Source: Phyto melanocephala
Taxonomy: Eukaryota > Arthropoda > Insecta > Diptera > Rhinophoridae
Reading direction: 5' to 3'
DNA length: 64,000 bases
NCBI GenBank assembly: GCA_941918925.1
Contig: OW799233.1
Span: 170,418,235-170,482,234 of the forward strand
Shown here: positions 33,621 to 46,575 of the stretch, in pieces
How positions within the stretch are numbered: position 1 is the first letter of the stretch
Layout of the letters: each line of letters opens with the position of its first letter
Notes under the pieces: model-generated
The model's database searches: none
Told to the model about the DNA's origin: nothing
The model's input: the letters and a program-made list of their open reading frames with translations, nothing else
Program-made: the position numbers and the translations under genes

Positions 33621-34304
33621 CACGCAAAGAAAAAATATGATTGTGGTAACCTTAATCGAAGAGCAACATACTATGATTGAATTGTATATATATAATTGCT
33701 AAAATAATAATGGTTACCAGTTATCATTATTATGTTTAATTTAAGCATCATTTAATAATCATATATATAACTACAATTGAAATCGAAAATCAATGCTTTT
33801 TTACGGCAAATTATTGTCTTTTGCTGTAACATACACATATTGATTGTACTTACCGATTTAATTTCAATTTTGATACCAATATTTTTTTACATTTTCTCGT
33901 TTATTTGTAAATTTTTTAATAATAAAATTTTTTTCAGCAAGAAGAAGAAGAGTTGAAATCAAATTATTTATTAAAAAATCATAGCTTGCTGAATTTGTAA
34001 TCATACTGTTGTCTCACTTATTATTTAATGTTTGTTTTTAATTTATAATGCTTTTGAATATGATGTTATTTTTGTCAAATTAATTTTTTAAATCATACTA
34101 TTTTTAAGTGATAACCATTTTGAAATTTTTACGGAAAGTAAAGATTAAATGATACAATTCATACAAATGCTTGATTATCGCGACAAGATAAATGATGGTA
34201 TGAAACAGAAATAACTATTACTTGTTTTCGACAACCAAATATTGTTATAGAAAAAATAATATGATCGTCGTGATCATGTCTTAACCATGGTTTTTCGTTG
34301 CGTG
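33621..34304 (+). mobile_element. MITE family member with cacgcaa termini, copy 1
   Basis: Ends cacgcaaagaaaaa and (inverted) cacgcaacgaaaaa, with TA on both sides. The first and last about 60 bases match the last and first parts of 59454-59874 in reverse orientation (shared text gagcaacatactatgat and tgtcgaaaacaag). It carries no transposase. Confidence 0.65.
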
Positions 34305-36436
34305 TACATAAATTCAAAAAATACGAAAAAGTTTTAAGAAAAATTTTACACATTTTAGGTAATTGCTTAACTTTTTGCAGCTAAAGCCTCAAAAAAGCTA
34401 AAACATAAATTTTGGACACTAAGAAGTAAATGAAAATGGTAAATTTATTCTTACAAAATGTAATCTGACAACAATATCCTGTATATATTTTAAATGTTGT
34501 AGTATTAGTTAAAAGTTACCCAGCAGTAAAACTCACTAGGCACTCACTTTGCGGGCCTTTCTAATAGACTACTGATATCTTATATAAAATATTATACTGC
34601 TACTACTACTTCTTTGTTGACACAAATACTACTTTGTTAACACAAATACTAACAAAGAGGTAGATTACTGTACTAGCAACCGATTCTATTTTCTCTTTGT
34701 ATAAATTAAATAAATTCTTATTCCAACTTCTAATGTTAAAGACAATATAATATAGTGACTGGAAGTAGCACAAAATTAAGAACATTTTGCTCAGCTCTTA
34801 AGTATAAACGTAACAATATATATACACAATGTGTATTACACATATAGCAAATAAACACGCTTGTTTTTAATGCCAAATATTTCTGATGTATTTAAAATTG
34901 TATTATTCGAACTTAATTGTTCTTTCAACTGGCAGAAAGACGGATGAACATTGCTAGATCATCTTAAATTAAAACAAGGATTTGGAAAATATGTATTTAA
35001 TGCGACTTTAATAAACTATTATGAGGTGTTACGAACGGAATAAAAAAACCTATGTACTCGTCATTATTTTTGTAAAGGTGTTTAATGCTTAAAAAGATTT
35101 TTAAACATTAAAAATTGTTTGTACCTTAAAAAGTAGTGACACTAGCAGTGTCTGCAACTGCTAAATAAGGCCTCCTTTCTTCTTCTTCTAACCGCTTTGC
35201 ACACACCAACAATAACGTGCATTTTGCTGTATACAAGCATTCATGGCTATGTTAACGTGTGTGAGCATACCATGCATGCATGCATGCATGCGTAGCAATT
35301 ATAACTCAAGCTTGTATTTTTTAATAGATGCGTTTTAATCGCAAACAGAATATTTAAATAGGCAACAGACAATTGTTAAATAAAAAATATGTATGTATGT
35401 ATGTAGTTTGTTTCGGAAGCACGCACTAAAACTCCTATCACCACTATTATCCCTGGAGGAATTTAATGGAGTTGAAAAATGAAACAAAGTGTTAGAATTT
35501 CACATAAATTAAGTAAAATATTTACAATGAAACTTTTCAAGCTTAGGGATTTTTTTGTTATTGAGTTGTTATTTTTAGAACACGTTAATAAGTTCGTAAA
35601 GGCTTGTCAATACGCACAGTAGCTAAAAAAATAAAAAAAAAAACAATAAGCAATAAGACTTAAGTTTTTTAGTAGATAGACCTAGACCTTTAGGCTATTT
35701 GGCAAGTGTAAAAAATCTCATATTTGCCAAACAAAACCTTAATACCAATTCAATTCAATTTTTATGCCTTAAAAAATAAGATTTAAGCAAAAAATAAATT
35801 TCTGTATTAGATGATTTTAATGTTGGAATTTTTTTTTTCCGAAAATACCTTATAAAACAATAGTCTATTTAAAAGCCCTCGAATTATTACTAAAAATTCA
35901 ACCTTTTCCCAAAGAGTTTATTTAGTAAATAATAAAAACCAGATTTGACTGTAGAAAATATTTCTCTACTAGAAATCCTGAATTTTCTTCGAAAAAGAAA
36001 GAACAACACATCTGCTCTCATAACTTGGTAGTTTTTTTAAGGGATTATTTGTTTCGACACTGCCACACTTGGGGCTTTTACACATTTATTTCTCTAAAAA
36101 AGTTATGTTATTAGTTTTCTTTCTTTTTTATAAATATTATTTTTTTTCTAAACTTTTTTTTTATTGTATTTTATGAAAAGTTTTTCAATTACAATGCAAT
36201 TAGATAAATATTTATCAATGATATGATCATTTGTTTAGTTAAAGTTTAGTTTTCTGACTTGTACCAAAATTCTAAAGTTTGCAAATGTGAAAACAGTGGG
36301 GCAAATAATAGAAGTCTAAACATTATTTGAAAAAAAAAAAAAAAATAAATTTTAAAAAGGGAAATCTTTACTCGAATTAAAAGGAGTTTTATTCGACCTT
36401 ATAGCACAATATGCACAAGGAATTGTGTTAAAATAA
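34305..36436. other. AT-rich DNA, no gene seen; short CATG repeat near 35272-35292
   Basis: Only simple sequence: a run of CATG/ATGC units and a few GTAT units near 35390. No coding signal noticed. Confidence 0.5.
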
Positions 36437-36529
36437 TTAATTTAATAATTTGCTTAAGAAAGAGCTGGTTTGCGAATAATTTACAAAACCCCAATATTTA
36501 AAAAAACCGCTTTCCAATTTTTTACCCTT

Positions 36530-36770
36530 AAAACCGGTTTTTATAAACCGGTTTATTACAAGTAAAATTAGTTTAAATAATCGGTTTTTTATTTTACATT
36601 TTTTTATAAAAATAAATAAAAAAAACACAAATTTTAGTTGGTTAGTTTTCTAATAACCGGTTTTTTGCAAGTAAAATTAGTTTGAATAATCAGTTTTTTA
36701 TTTTACATTTTTTTATAAAAATAAATTAAAAAAACACAAATTTTAGTTGGTTAGTTTTCTATCCAAATTG
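36530..36770. repeat. Tandem duplication with 109 bp period, accggttt motif
   Basis: The phrase caagtaaaattagttt occurs at 36559 and 36668 and the following text to gttggttagttttct is repeated almost unchanged. Related accggttt text appears at 49390-49450. This looks like part of a dispersed fly repeat. Confidence 0.6.
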
Positions 36771-37519
36771 AGAAAGAAAATTTAAAATTGTTGCTTTATT
36801 GTATTCATAAAAAATATTTGTGGTTTATTAAAAGCTTATTTGACAGATGTTTTAAAGGAAAAATTTTTTTAATTTTAAAGACAAACTATTGTATTCATTT
36901 TCATAAAAAATATTTAAGATTTTTTAAATTGAATTGCGAAACAAACGTTTTAAAACTAAATAACAAAATACACTTTGCACACACTATATAGAAAAAGTTA
37001 CGTATTATCGACTGTGTTGCCGACTAAAGTAATTTCTAAAGTAAGTTTTAAAAATTGTAGTTTGAAAGTTTTCACAATAAACAAGAAAACCCGGTTTCTC
37101 AAATAATTTGAAAACCGACATATTAAAAAAAAAGGCTCAAGAAAACTGGAAAAATAAAAAAAGATTTATTCAGAAACCGGGTTCGACAACCCAAGTTATA
37201 ATTTGGCAATAACAGGCAATAGTATTTGATCAGCTTCATTCGTGAAGAAATAATCCGCACCAAATAGTGACGCATTGGGAATACAGTTATTTTTCAAAGA
37301 TTAACACTTGGCGGTTTGGACGGTTAAATAAGTCGTTCAGGAAAGTATTCCGCGTCCTATTGTTAATGCATTATACCTCATTCAACGCGCTCTCATTGCT
37401 CTGCTTACATTGTAAGCATGAAAACGCAGTTTGATATTGATATATTGATATTTCTAGACTTTGGTCAACATTCAATGCAATGTTTTGGTGTTTATAGAGT
37501 AAGTAAGGGTGATGTGGTA
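36771..37519. other. AT-rich DNA with cccggttt/aaaccggg inverted text
   Basis: Around 37089-37190 acccggtttct and agaaaccgggt form an inverted pair about 95 bp apart, similar in style to the neighbouring 109 bp repeat. No gene seen. Confidence 0.4.
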
Positions 37520-37521
37520 TA

Positions 37522-38994
37522 CACTCTAAAACACTTTTGCTGAAAATTAGGTCGATAATAGTAGGCAACACTTTACAAGCTATTGTCGACCTAAAATTAC
37601 ACAACTATTTCTTTTAAACATAGTGTTGATTTTTGAACATAATTTGTTTAATTTGGAACAAAAAATGTTTAAATTTTTTACACAAATTGTGTTTAATTTC
37701 TTCCCATTTTTGTTTAATTTTTAATATTTTTTCTTTTATAACAAATGCGTGAAATTTTTGTATTTTGTAAAATTACATTTATTAAAACAAAACATTATAC
37801 ACAAATAATATATAATAATATGAAGCTTTTTGCCTCTCATTTGCGAGGGATAAAATCTAAAAATAAAATCTCAAAAGTTTGCGATATATCCTTAGGATAA
37901 CCAATGTTAAATATATAATAACAATAGCAAAGCAACTGCAAAACTAGACTAAGTATATTAAAATCCTTCGCCTTCGATGTAATCTCCTTTTCAAACCAAA
38001 TATAAGCAGCGGACGACCTTTCTCTATGGATATTTCTAAAAGTACAAATGAAAAATTTAATTTAGAACAATTTTTTTTTAATTTAAATCAAGTATAAAAA
38101 CGACGTTTACCAACTATAGGTATCCCAAAGTAACTATTTCTATATTGTCTTTAACCTCGTCCATCGTGGAGCCAAACTGTGGAATACAAAAAGGATATAT
38201 ATTTAAGAGTCTTATAAACTTAGGTTTAAGAAAATGCAGACATTACTTTATATTCTTTAAAGATGAGCGTAAAAAAATGGCAAAAGTTCAGCAAACATCT
38301 GATCTGATTATGAGAACGCAAATTATTTTTGCGGTCGAGGCCCATAGAAGAGTAATTCCGTGTGAAATGTACTGCGTAGTAATTATAATTGCTAAATATT
38401 TTTCGGCATTTTAAATACAAACACTTAAACACATTGTTTTTTTTTTCTTTATGTGAGTACGAATGCAAATTATAAATTTTTAAACTTTGCAATTTCTTTT
38501 AAAAATTTTGCTCACAAACATTTTTTGATTTTATAACTTAACTTTATCTTATCACTATTTTATATATAATCAAAGCAGAGTATAAATACTACATAAAGAA
38601 ACGAATAATTATAAACTTTAAATTACTTTAAACACAATAAATTTGTTTTAATCACTATCGAAAAATATGGCGTGCTTCTATTGAAGCGTTTACACTTTTA
38701 TGCTTCTTCTTTCTTTTGTAGCTTTGTTTAAACATTTTTCTGCTGTTTTTAGACAGATATGCTTAATATTCAACATTTTGATGTTACTTAGGCATATACA
38801 GCTGACTTTGAAACACAATATGTTTAAAATTAAACACTTTTAACGGCATATTTGTTCTTTTGAGTAAAATTAGACAAATTATGTTTTTTTGCTACAAATA
38901 ACCACAAAATCGATTTAATATTAGACATCACGAATTTTTTGAACAATAATTTACACACTATATGATCCTAAATTTGGTATAAAGTTTTAGAGTG
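37522..38994. mobile_element. TIR element of about 1.47 kb, superfamily unknown
   Basis: It begins cactctaaaacacttttg and ends ataaagttttagagtg, with TA at both outer edges; the terminal match is about 11 bp. Subterminal text rich in gttta/taaac recurs inverted near both ends. The interior has higher complexity than its flanks; on the minus strand a stretch near 38160-38185 reads like an intron acceptor (tttttgtattccacag) followed by a short open frame. I recognise no transposase domain. Confidence 0.5.
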
Positions 38995-38996
38995 TA

Positions 38997-39616
38997 TTCA
39001 TTTCTTTATTTCACCTTTTTTTGGCATTTCTTTGAAGGTAATGTCGTACACTGCAGCAAATTAGCTGATTATACCACCATATCTACACTACATATATTCT
39101 TCGCTTATTTAATACTTCTCTAATTTAAGAACTAAAAAAAAATTCGTAAAAGAAAAACTTATTTTTACCACCAACCAAAAAAAAAGTCGACCACACCACA
39201 ACGCAAATATTTTCAACTGATTCTCAGAATGACTTGCATAAATAAAATAGATCGTTGCTCTCCTTATTTTCTGAGAGCCTCAAACTATTAAGCTTGTTTC
39301 CGTTATTATTATATTGTGAGTTTAAGAAAAATGTTATTATACCACATTACCAGCCTATACCACATTACCCGCACTTACTCTACTAGAATAATTTATTAAG
39401 GGAAGACCAGTGCTTTCAATATCAACAACTGATTAAATTTTTTTTTTTATTGCTTATAATTATATATTTAGAGTCATCGAAAAGAGATTAACCTTCCGAT
39501 GATGTTTGAATGAAATTTTTATTATGTATAAAATATTGCTTAAAAAAAGCGACTTATTGTGGTTTTTTCCATTTTTAGTAAATGTGGCTTTTGCCAGAAG
39601 GGCCAACAAACATATA
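38997..39616. other. AT-rich DNA, nothing seen
   Basis: No gene or repeat pair noticed. Confidence 0.45.
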
Positions 39617-40720
39617 CAGTCGAACTTCTCTATAACGTAGCAGTTGGAGATCGCAAAATTTCTACGTTATAGAGAAAATTCGTTATAGAGAAACTCCAGA
39701 AAATTTTGACTACATTTTTTTTATGTAGAAGATATATTTATTAACACCAAAAAAAAATAGTTTTTACATGAACACATTAATTTTTTGAATATTACATTCA
39801 TATGTAGAAAACAATTATATTTGGAAATCATTTTTTTTTTTACATGAACACATTTAAATTTTTTTGTTTAAATGTAGAAAAAATATATGTATATTAAAGC
39901 AAGTTTTTATATGGTGTTAAAGAAAGATGTAATTTTTATTTGTTTTCGATGTTTCCACTTTTCTTCGTCAACAAAGTCTTTACAATGATTAAGAAGGGAA
40001 AAAATATCCCCAGGTACATTGTTTCGAGATTCCAAAAAGGTTCGTATCGTATTAAAAGACGAGTGTACATGGGCAATTCTGGAATATTTTGTTCTAAGTA
40101 TATCAGATTTTTCATCGTCTGATTCTGAAAGAACATTGACTTCATAGTAACTGAATAAAATGCTTTGTAGAATATTGATTGTTTCGCAATCAACATTTAC
40201 ATAATCTTTAACTTCTACACCTTCAATATTATTGTTGTTTGCGAATTTCAACCATAACTCTGACAGATGGGAATTATTTCATCTACTATATCTGCAGTTT
40301 CTGTAGAATTTATCAGAAATCCAGCTTTCTTACAACAGTTACGGATTGTTCCACTTTTGACATCTGAATTCCACGCTCTGCGTACGTAGGTGTGTAAACT
40401 TTTGCTACTGTTTTCTTTTTTATGTGACAGCCGTAGCAAGCGTTGAAAATGTAACGCCTTTTACAGTTAAATTTTCGGTGACTAAATTGATACAAAAAAT
40501 CGATTGCTAAAAACTCTGCAATAGAGAGATTATTTAGTGTGAAAAATTATATTTAGGTCTTAAAAAATTGTACGTTACAGAGAGAACTTCGCTATAGGGA
40601 AGTTCGTTATAGGGAGATCAAAATGTATGAAAATGCCTACAAAAATGTTGTATTCACGAATTTTATTTGTTATAGAGAAGATTTCGTTATAGAGAAGGTC
40701 GCTATAGAGAAGTTCCACTG
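39617..40720 (-). mobile_element. pogo/Tigger-like transposon, internally deleted
   Basis: Ends cagtcgaacttctctataac and (inverted) cagtggaacttctctatagc, flanked by TA at 39615-39616 and 40721-40722. The unit ttctctataacg is repeated two to four times inside each end. The interior keeps a broken C-terminal transposase on the minus strand. Confidence 0.82.
39907..40500 (-). pseudogene. Tigger-type transposase, C-terminal half, frameshifted
   Basis: Minus-strand frames from about 40440 read RRAWNSDVKSGTIRNCCKKAGFL, the conserved block that follows the catalytic domain of Tigger/pogo transposases (AW..V....IRNC...AGF). A second frame, entered near 40250, gives WLKFANNNNIEGVEV and, later, IRTFLESRNNVPGDIFSLL, the usual helical tail, ending at 39907. 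The frame change near 40250 and the missing DNA-binding and DDE parts make it inactive. Confidence 0.72.
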
Positions 40721-40722
40721 TA

Positions 40723-41840
40723 CATACATCTGTCGGTATTTTATAAGAGTATTATTTTGAAGGGATTGGTTTTGCACTTTCATGGAATTAAAAGAAGAAA
40801 CTCTGACACCCGTATACAAAAGTTATGTTAATGTAAGTTAACTAGATCAATGTAAAATGCAAAAGATTGACAGGCACACCCTTAAAACAGGAAAAAATGG
40901 GTTAAATTCTTCAATTCTATTTCTCTCTTAAGTACACATCAAACTAGTAATTTAATATGAATGCCACAAAACCCTCAATACTAATTTTCAAAAGTTAGTT
41001 TAACAAAGAAAAAATATGTTACAGAAAATTTTACTATAAGTTACCCTAACAAAAAACAAATATAATTGGTGAATTCACAAGGATTCCTCATTGTCGTAAA
41101 GGTTAAAATTTTTCGAAATTTAAAAAATTTTCCTATTAACTATACAATTTTTTTTTATTTTGAACATTTTTTGGGAAGTCATGAAAACACAACACATAGA
41201 ACTTCTTATGAATACTGCAAATATAATTTATGCAAAAAAAATTAGAAAATATTAAGTTCATCGCCCACTGTCTAAAAATTTCCCTTCACATCCTTTCACA
41301 TACACACTTCTAATCCTTTCATGTTTGCCTCTTATAAATTCTATTAATTTCCATGGAGTTGCCTCCTTTGTTATTGTTATATTTTAAGAAATAATAATTT
41401 AAAAAGACTTTTTCACTTTTCCTTTATTTTTTTGTAAAGTTTTTCTTTCTTGAGCACATTCGTTTCATTGTTTTCATTCTACGGTTATTTAAGTATTTAT
41501 TTCTTTACCATTTAAGTTATTTTTTCAGATTTTTTTTTTTTTTTTTTTTTGTTTGGCAACAGAAAAAGAAAACTTGTAGTTCTTTTGTTTTGCTACACTT
41601 AATTACCAGGAGATTCATGGATTTTCATTAAGAAAATCTTTTTCAATGTGGGTGAAAGCAAAGAAAAAAAACTATAGTTTTTATTAAATTATAAGCCGAA
41701 GGGATAAATGTTGGTAGACTCTGGGGAGGAATTTGTGAATACTGATTGTCGACCAAGTTCTATTAAAACGAAAATGTATTCCAAATGCTTTTTAAATCGA
41801 AATTTTAGAACTTTATACGCCTAAAGTGTCTAGCAACACG
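40723..41840. other. AT-rich DNA, no gene seen
   Basis: A T tract at 41530-41550 and nothing else of note. Confidence 0.45.
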
Positions 41841-42460
41841 TACATACATACATACATACATACATACATACATACATACATACATACATACATACATACA
41901 TACATACATACATACATACATACATACATACATACATACATACATACATACATACATACATACATACATACATACATACATACATACATACATACATACA
42001 TACATGCATACATACATACATACATACATACATACATACATACATACATACATACATACATACATACATACATACATACATACATACATACATACATACA
42101 TACATACATACATACATACATACATACATACATACATACATACATACATACATACATACATACATACATACATACATACATACATACATACATACATACA
42201 TACATACATACATACATACATACATACATACATACATACATACATACATACATACATACATACATACATACATACATACATACATACATACATACATACA
42301 TACATACATACATACATACATACATACATACATACATACATACATACATACATACATACATACATACATACATACATACATACATACATACATACATACA
42401 TACATACATACATACATACATACATACATACATACATACATACATACATACATACATACA
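41841..42460. repeat. (TACA)n microsatellite, about 155 units
   Basis: The tetranucleotide TACA is repeated without a break for 620 bp with one substitution (G at 42006). Every frame on both strands is open because four is not a multiple of three and no stop word occurs; the resulting MYVC and YIHT repeat proteins are not genes. The tract alternates pyrimidine and purine throughout. Confidence 0.97.
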
Positions 42461-42553
42461 TTTGTATATAATAATATAATAAGATAAAGTATGATAGGAA
42501 CTTACTACTACAAGTTATAGTGAACTCCCTTAATACATTGCATTTTGTTTCAA

Positions 42554-42652
42554 CTTCGGCTGACTGTTTTGCCACAGCGGCGTCGGCTTACTGTTTCACC
42601 ACAGCGGCTTCGGCTGACTGTTTTGCCACAGCGGCTTCGGCTGACTGTTTCG
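42554..42652 (+). repeat. GC-rich 27 bp tandem repeat, 3.7 copies
   Basis: Units start at 42554, 42581, 42608 and 42635 with the text cttcggctgactgttttgcc. The unit length is a multiple of three and one frame stays open across it (SADCFATAA repeated) before a stop shortly after, but the frame is short and has no recognisable homology. Confidence 0.85.
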
Positions 42653-42659
42653 TTAAGGT

Positions 42660-45600
42660 AGAAATAAGTCGATTGTAGTATTGTAAGAAGCGTAGAGATA
42701 AGGAATTGTAATATTGTAAGCATTAACCATAATCTTGTTCACCGAGTGAGTTCGTCACTTCGTATTAAAAAAATGGTTTTAAAAATTTCCAAAAAAAACA
42801 TAGAATTTTCTAAAAAATAAAACATTTTTGAATGTTCAATCAATTAAAAAATTTCTAAAGGCTTATTCATTTTTCAGTGTAAAAGAGATTCGTGACATGT
42901 TGCAATGCTAAGAATGCTCATTTAGGTATGTGACTGAAAAATTAACAAATCTTGCAAATCAATGAATTTTATTATCAAACTTTGAACTATGTGGAAAATA
43001 TGTTTATTAATTACATCCATTTTTGGTCGTCATAATCGATCCAAGCAACAGACATTTTAAGCTGTAATGGGTAAATTGTGCACCAGTTTCACTTTACGTG
43101 ACATTTATCTACCAATCCGTATGGAAATAGTGCGTACTGAGGAGAATATCACTACAGTATCGGCCAGTGTTAATAAAGATCGCAATATGTCAGTCCATTG
43201 CCGTTGTCAACAATTGGTACAATTGGTCTTATGTTACACACAGAAAACAGATTCATTGTGGCAACCGAATTTGTTGCCAATCGAATTCATTCGGTTCTAC
43301 GTACTATCTCTTAATTCGTTTGTGGTAACTGAAAAATTTGTTTTTTAGCATGGCAGATTTAGGAGCAACAGTAAAAATTTAGTAATCCAACGGTTGTGTT
43401 TGCAGATTTTATTAGTTGGTATTATTGATATTTTAAAAACAAACTGTACTTGTTTCCAAATAAATGATTGATGCAATTGAAATAATATACTGAATTGGTG
43501 CTACCAAAAGAATAATTAATTATCATTATTAATTCTTCGATTGACAGGAATTTTTTATTTTTTTTTATTTAATGATATACCTACATGATATATATGACAT
43601 GATATACCTATAAAATAATTACCTATATATAAGTATATATGTAAATGCACGTACATTTTAATAAAAAAAAAACCAAAAATTGCAATTATTAGGATAAATT
43701 CTTGATTTTCTTCTTAGTTTCTAAGATTGTACTCGTCTTGTCCAACACGGGCATTACGCGTCGGTGCAAATGCTGCAAAGAAGTAAGCATCGATAGGTTT
43801 CTTCGGTTATATGTGGCTCGAAGATATTATAGCGATTATACTTACTACAACTGAATGCATGTCGATATGTATGCATTTTAAGTGAATTGAAACAATTTCG
43901 CAATCCCAGTACATCACCATCTATGACGTTAGTATTATTTGCAAATTTCCGTATTTGAAAGTTCATTTTGCGTACTAAAATACATATGTATGTATGTACA
44001 TAATAATATTTTGAAATATAAAATCGAATCCTTACCTTATTAAACAGTCTCTTGCAGATTTAATTTTGTGTAACGAAAAAGTAATTTAAAAATTTTTATA
44101 TTTCTTTATTTTTAAAAAACTTTCCTCAATAAAATAAATTAATTTTGATTTTGACTTACATATGTAAATTTTTCACAACTGACAGAAAAAAATAATTTTT
44201 TTGAAAGATAATATTTGTATTAATTGTTTGTAACAAATAATTATTACATGTAACAATTTTCGTTTGTAAACACCAAATAAAGTTTAACTCTAAGCATTTA
44301 TTTAATGCAAACGAATTGTAATAATACAAATAACCAATAATTATTTGCAATGACTAAAATTTCATTTTTATTTAAAATAAAACATTGGAATATAGGATTT
44401 TTTATTGCATGAATTAAAATTTAGCTGTGAACCCTAATACAGATAATTAAATTCGGTTGTGATATAAGTGAATTGAATACAAATCTTTTTAATAAGGCTA
44501 ATTGGTTGGAAGAACTAATTTAGTTGTCCTGAGCAATAAATTTTTGATACTGTTGTGCTTTTTCGTTTATGAATAAATAATATCTGTTCTTTTTACAAAC
44601 TTTTAATATTTCCAATACTATTTTTATTGTTTTAACCGTTTTCCAACCAATCTTTTTCCTGAGTGTACTTAGTTGACATTTAGCTCCAAAAAGATGGTAA
44701 CACACGGTATACGAAACCATTTACCTATTAAAAGGCTTGTTTGATGACCAATTAATCTCATATTGTGAAGCATTTCATTGGCTGCCAAGATCATGCGATT
44801 GGACCCTACGAGACTATATTTTGTTGGAAAACATTTAATCACCCTAAATAGTTAAATCAGTCACTTTTGGAAACTGTCTATGTTTTTCTAGTTTGATTTT
44901 AAAACCACAAACGGTTAAAAAATCACCGTATAAACAAAGTGTTTATACAATATAAACCTTAATTTAACAAACGATTTACGTTGAGTGTATAACAGCTTCA
45001 ACTACTACCATTAAGAAAATAACAAATCGCAACTTTTTCTTTTCACATACATTCATGATTTACACATACAAATCGATTTTAGTTCAAGTGTTAAAAAGAA
45101 TATTAATTTTTTTTAATTAATTATTCAAAATGACATAAAAATTCTTCACAGCAAATCTTGTGCTTTTTTTAATCCTCAGATTGTTTCTTTCTATATTTTT
45201 TCATGTATTTATTTTTTTTATTAAACAAATTGCTCAACAATTAATGTAGTTTTAATTTATTACTTGTTGTCTGCTTATCGTTAAGCCTGTTGAGTACTAT
45301 ACTTTTTACACTGTTGCATTATAACTTTGCTAGTATGTTTGTACTCGTAATTGTTGTTTCCAGTAAACAAACTTGCCACTGTTTGTATATTTCTACTACT
45401 TCTGTTTAAACTTTTTAATTAAAAATCATAATAAATATGATAAATTGTATAGCATGTTATAGAAGGAATAAGAAAATCTGAAAAAGGAAAAACATAAGAA
45501 CAAGTTAAAACAAAATATTGCAAGAAAATGTACAATCAAGAAGAACTTTCCGTATTAAGAATTTAGCAACAAGAGAAAGAAGAAAATAAAGAAAGATATC

Positions 45601-45849
45601 CTTTAACTGAAGTAAGCAAGTTGAATGCCATTTCCAACTTGGTTAATTTAAGATGACACTTGTATTAATGGTTTCTAATTGTATGACACAACACCAGCAG
45701 CACTAAAACACACTTATCTGTGTGTTCATGTGTATTATTTGTTTGTGTCGGTGTTGCCATGCCATGCCATTTCTTTATCTTTCTATCAGGGTTTTTCCAA
45801 AGAAGCCTTTTAAAATTTTTTTAATCTATTAATATTAATTTATGTGTTT
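42660..45849. other. AT-rich DNA, no gene supported
   Basis: An open frame at 43067-43348 has no motif that I recognise. The text around 43240-43300 (cagattcattgtggcaacc, ttcggtt) and 44440-44460 (attcggttgtgat) is faintly inverted and may bound a decayed MITE. Confidence 0.4.
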
Positions 45850-46575
45850 TGGAGGAATATCGAAGAAGACTTTAGGGTCACTCTTCGACCCTCTTTGCTT
45901 CTTGCTGATTTAATGGTTACCAATTGGCATCCATTCCTTCATTAATGGCAATTTTTTAGACTAGAAAACGATTTCACATTGCCGACTAGTGATTATCGAC
46001 AATTGACAATTAGTTAGACCGACATCCCCATAGCATTTTTATTCTCGGCCTGTGATCCTTAGTCGACCGCACTCTGAGTGGCCCCAACCTCTTTAAGTAC
46101 GAGGTCCAGAATTCTCATATGCCCCAATAGTAAAGATATTGATGTAAATATCCATATCCTCATTGTGCATGCATCCATCAGCTATGTGGGCGCGAGGCAA
46201 CCCATCGACCACCTTCACTAAACACATGAACGCTTACGGCATAACCTTGTTAAGTTTGAGGTCCAATATTCTCCCTAACCTATTCAAGTTTGAGGTCCAG
46301 TATTTTCCAATACCCCATCAATAAAACTAATGATGTCGCTATCCATGACCATCTGATAAGAACGTGCGATGAAGACTCTCATAAGCTCCATTAGCATCAG
46401 ATTCCCCTTAACTCTTTTTGTACGAGGTTCGAGATTCTCCTTTGCTCTAGACAGAGGGGCTGTTAATATATACCCCGAATTATCAATAACATCCAGGCGT
46501 AGACATTTTGCCAAGATAATATGCTCCCGGGGGGCATTTAAAAACAAGAATTTGGCATTCTGACGACTCAACAAA
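45850..46575 (-). repeat. Decayed 3' region of a LINE with degenerate tandem units
   Basis: On the minus strand phrases such as ggagaatattggacctcaaa, agaattctggacctcgtact and ggagaatctcgaacctcgta recur about every 160 bp (near 46440, 46275 and 46110). The distal part (45850-46020) resembles the 3' end of the LINE fragment at 47400-47590, including text like gattatcgacaatt and tttcacattg, so both are probably one family. Confidence 0.5.

Noticed and set aside
38145..38492. Overlapping frames of about 88 residues on both strands
   Set aside because: Inside the TIR element; no motif recognised and the two strands compete.
41805..42575. Long open frames of MYVC or YIHT repeats
   Set aside because: They are the unavoidable translation of the TACA microsatellite, open in all frames; no gene.
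43067..43348. 93-residue plus-strand frame
   Set aside because: No domain recognised, no supporting splice or promoter signal, length expected by chance.
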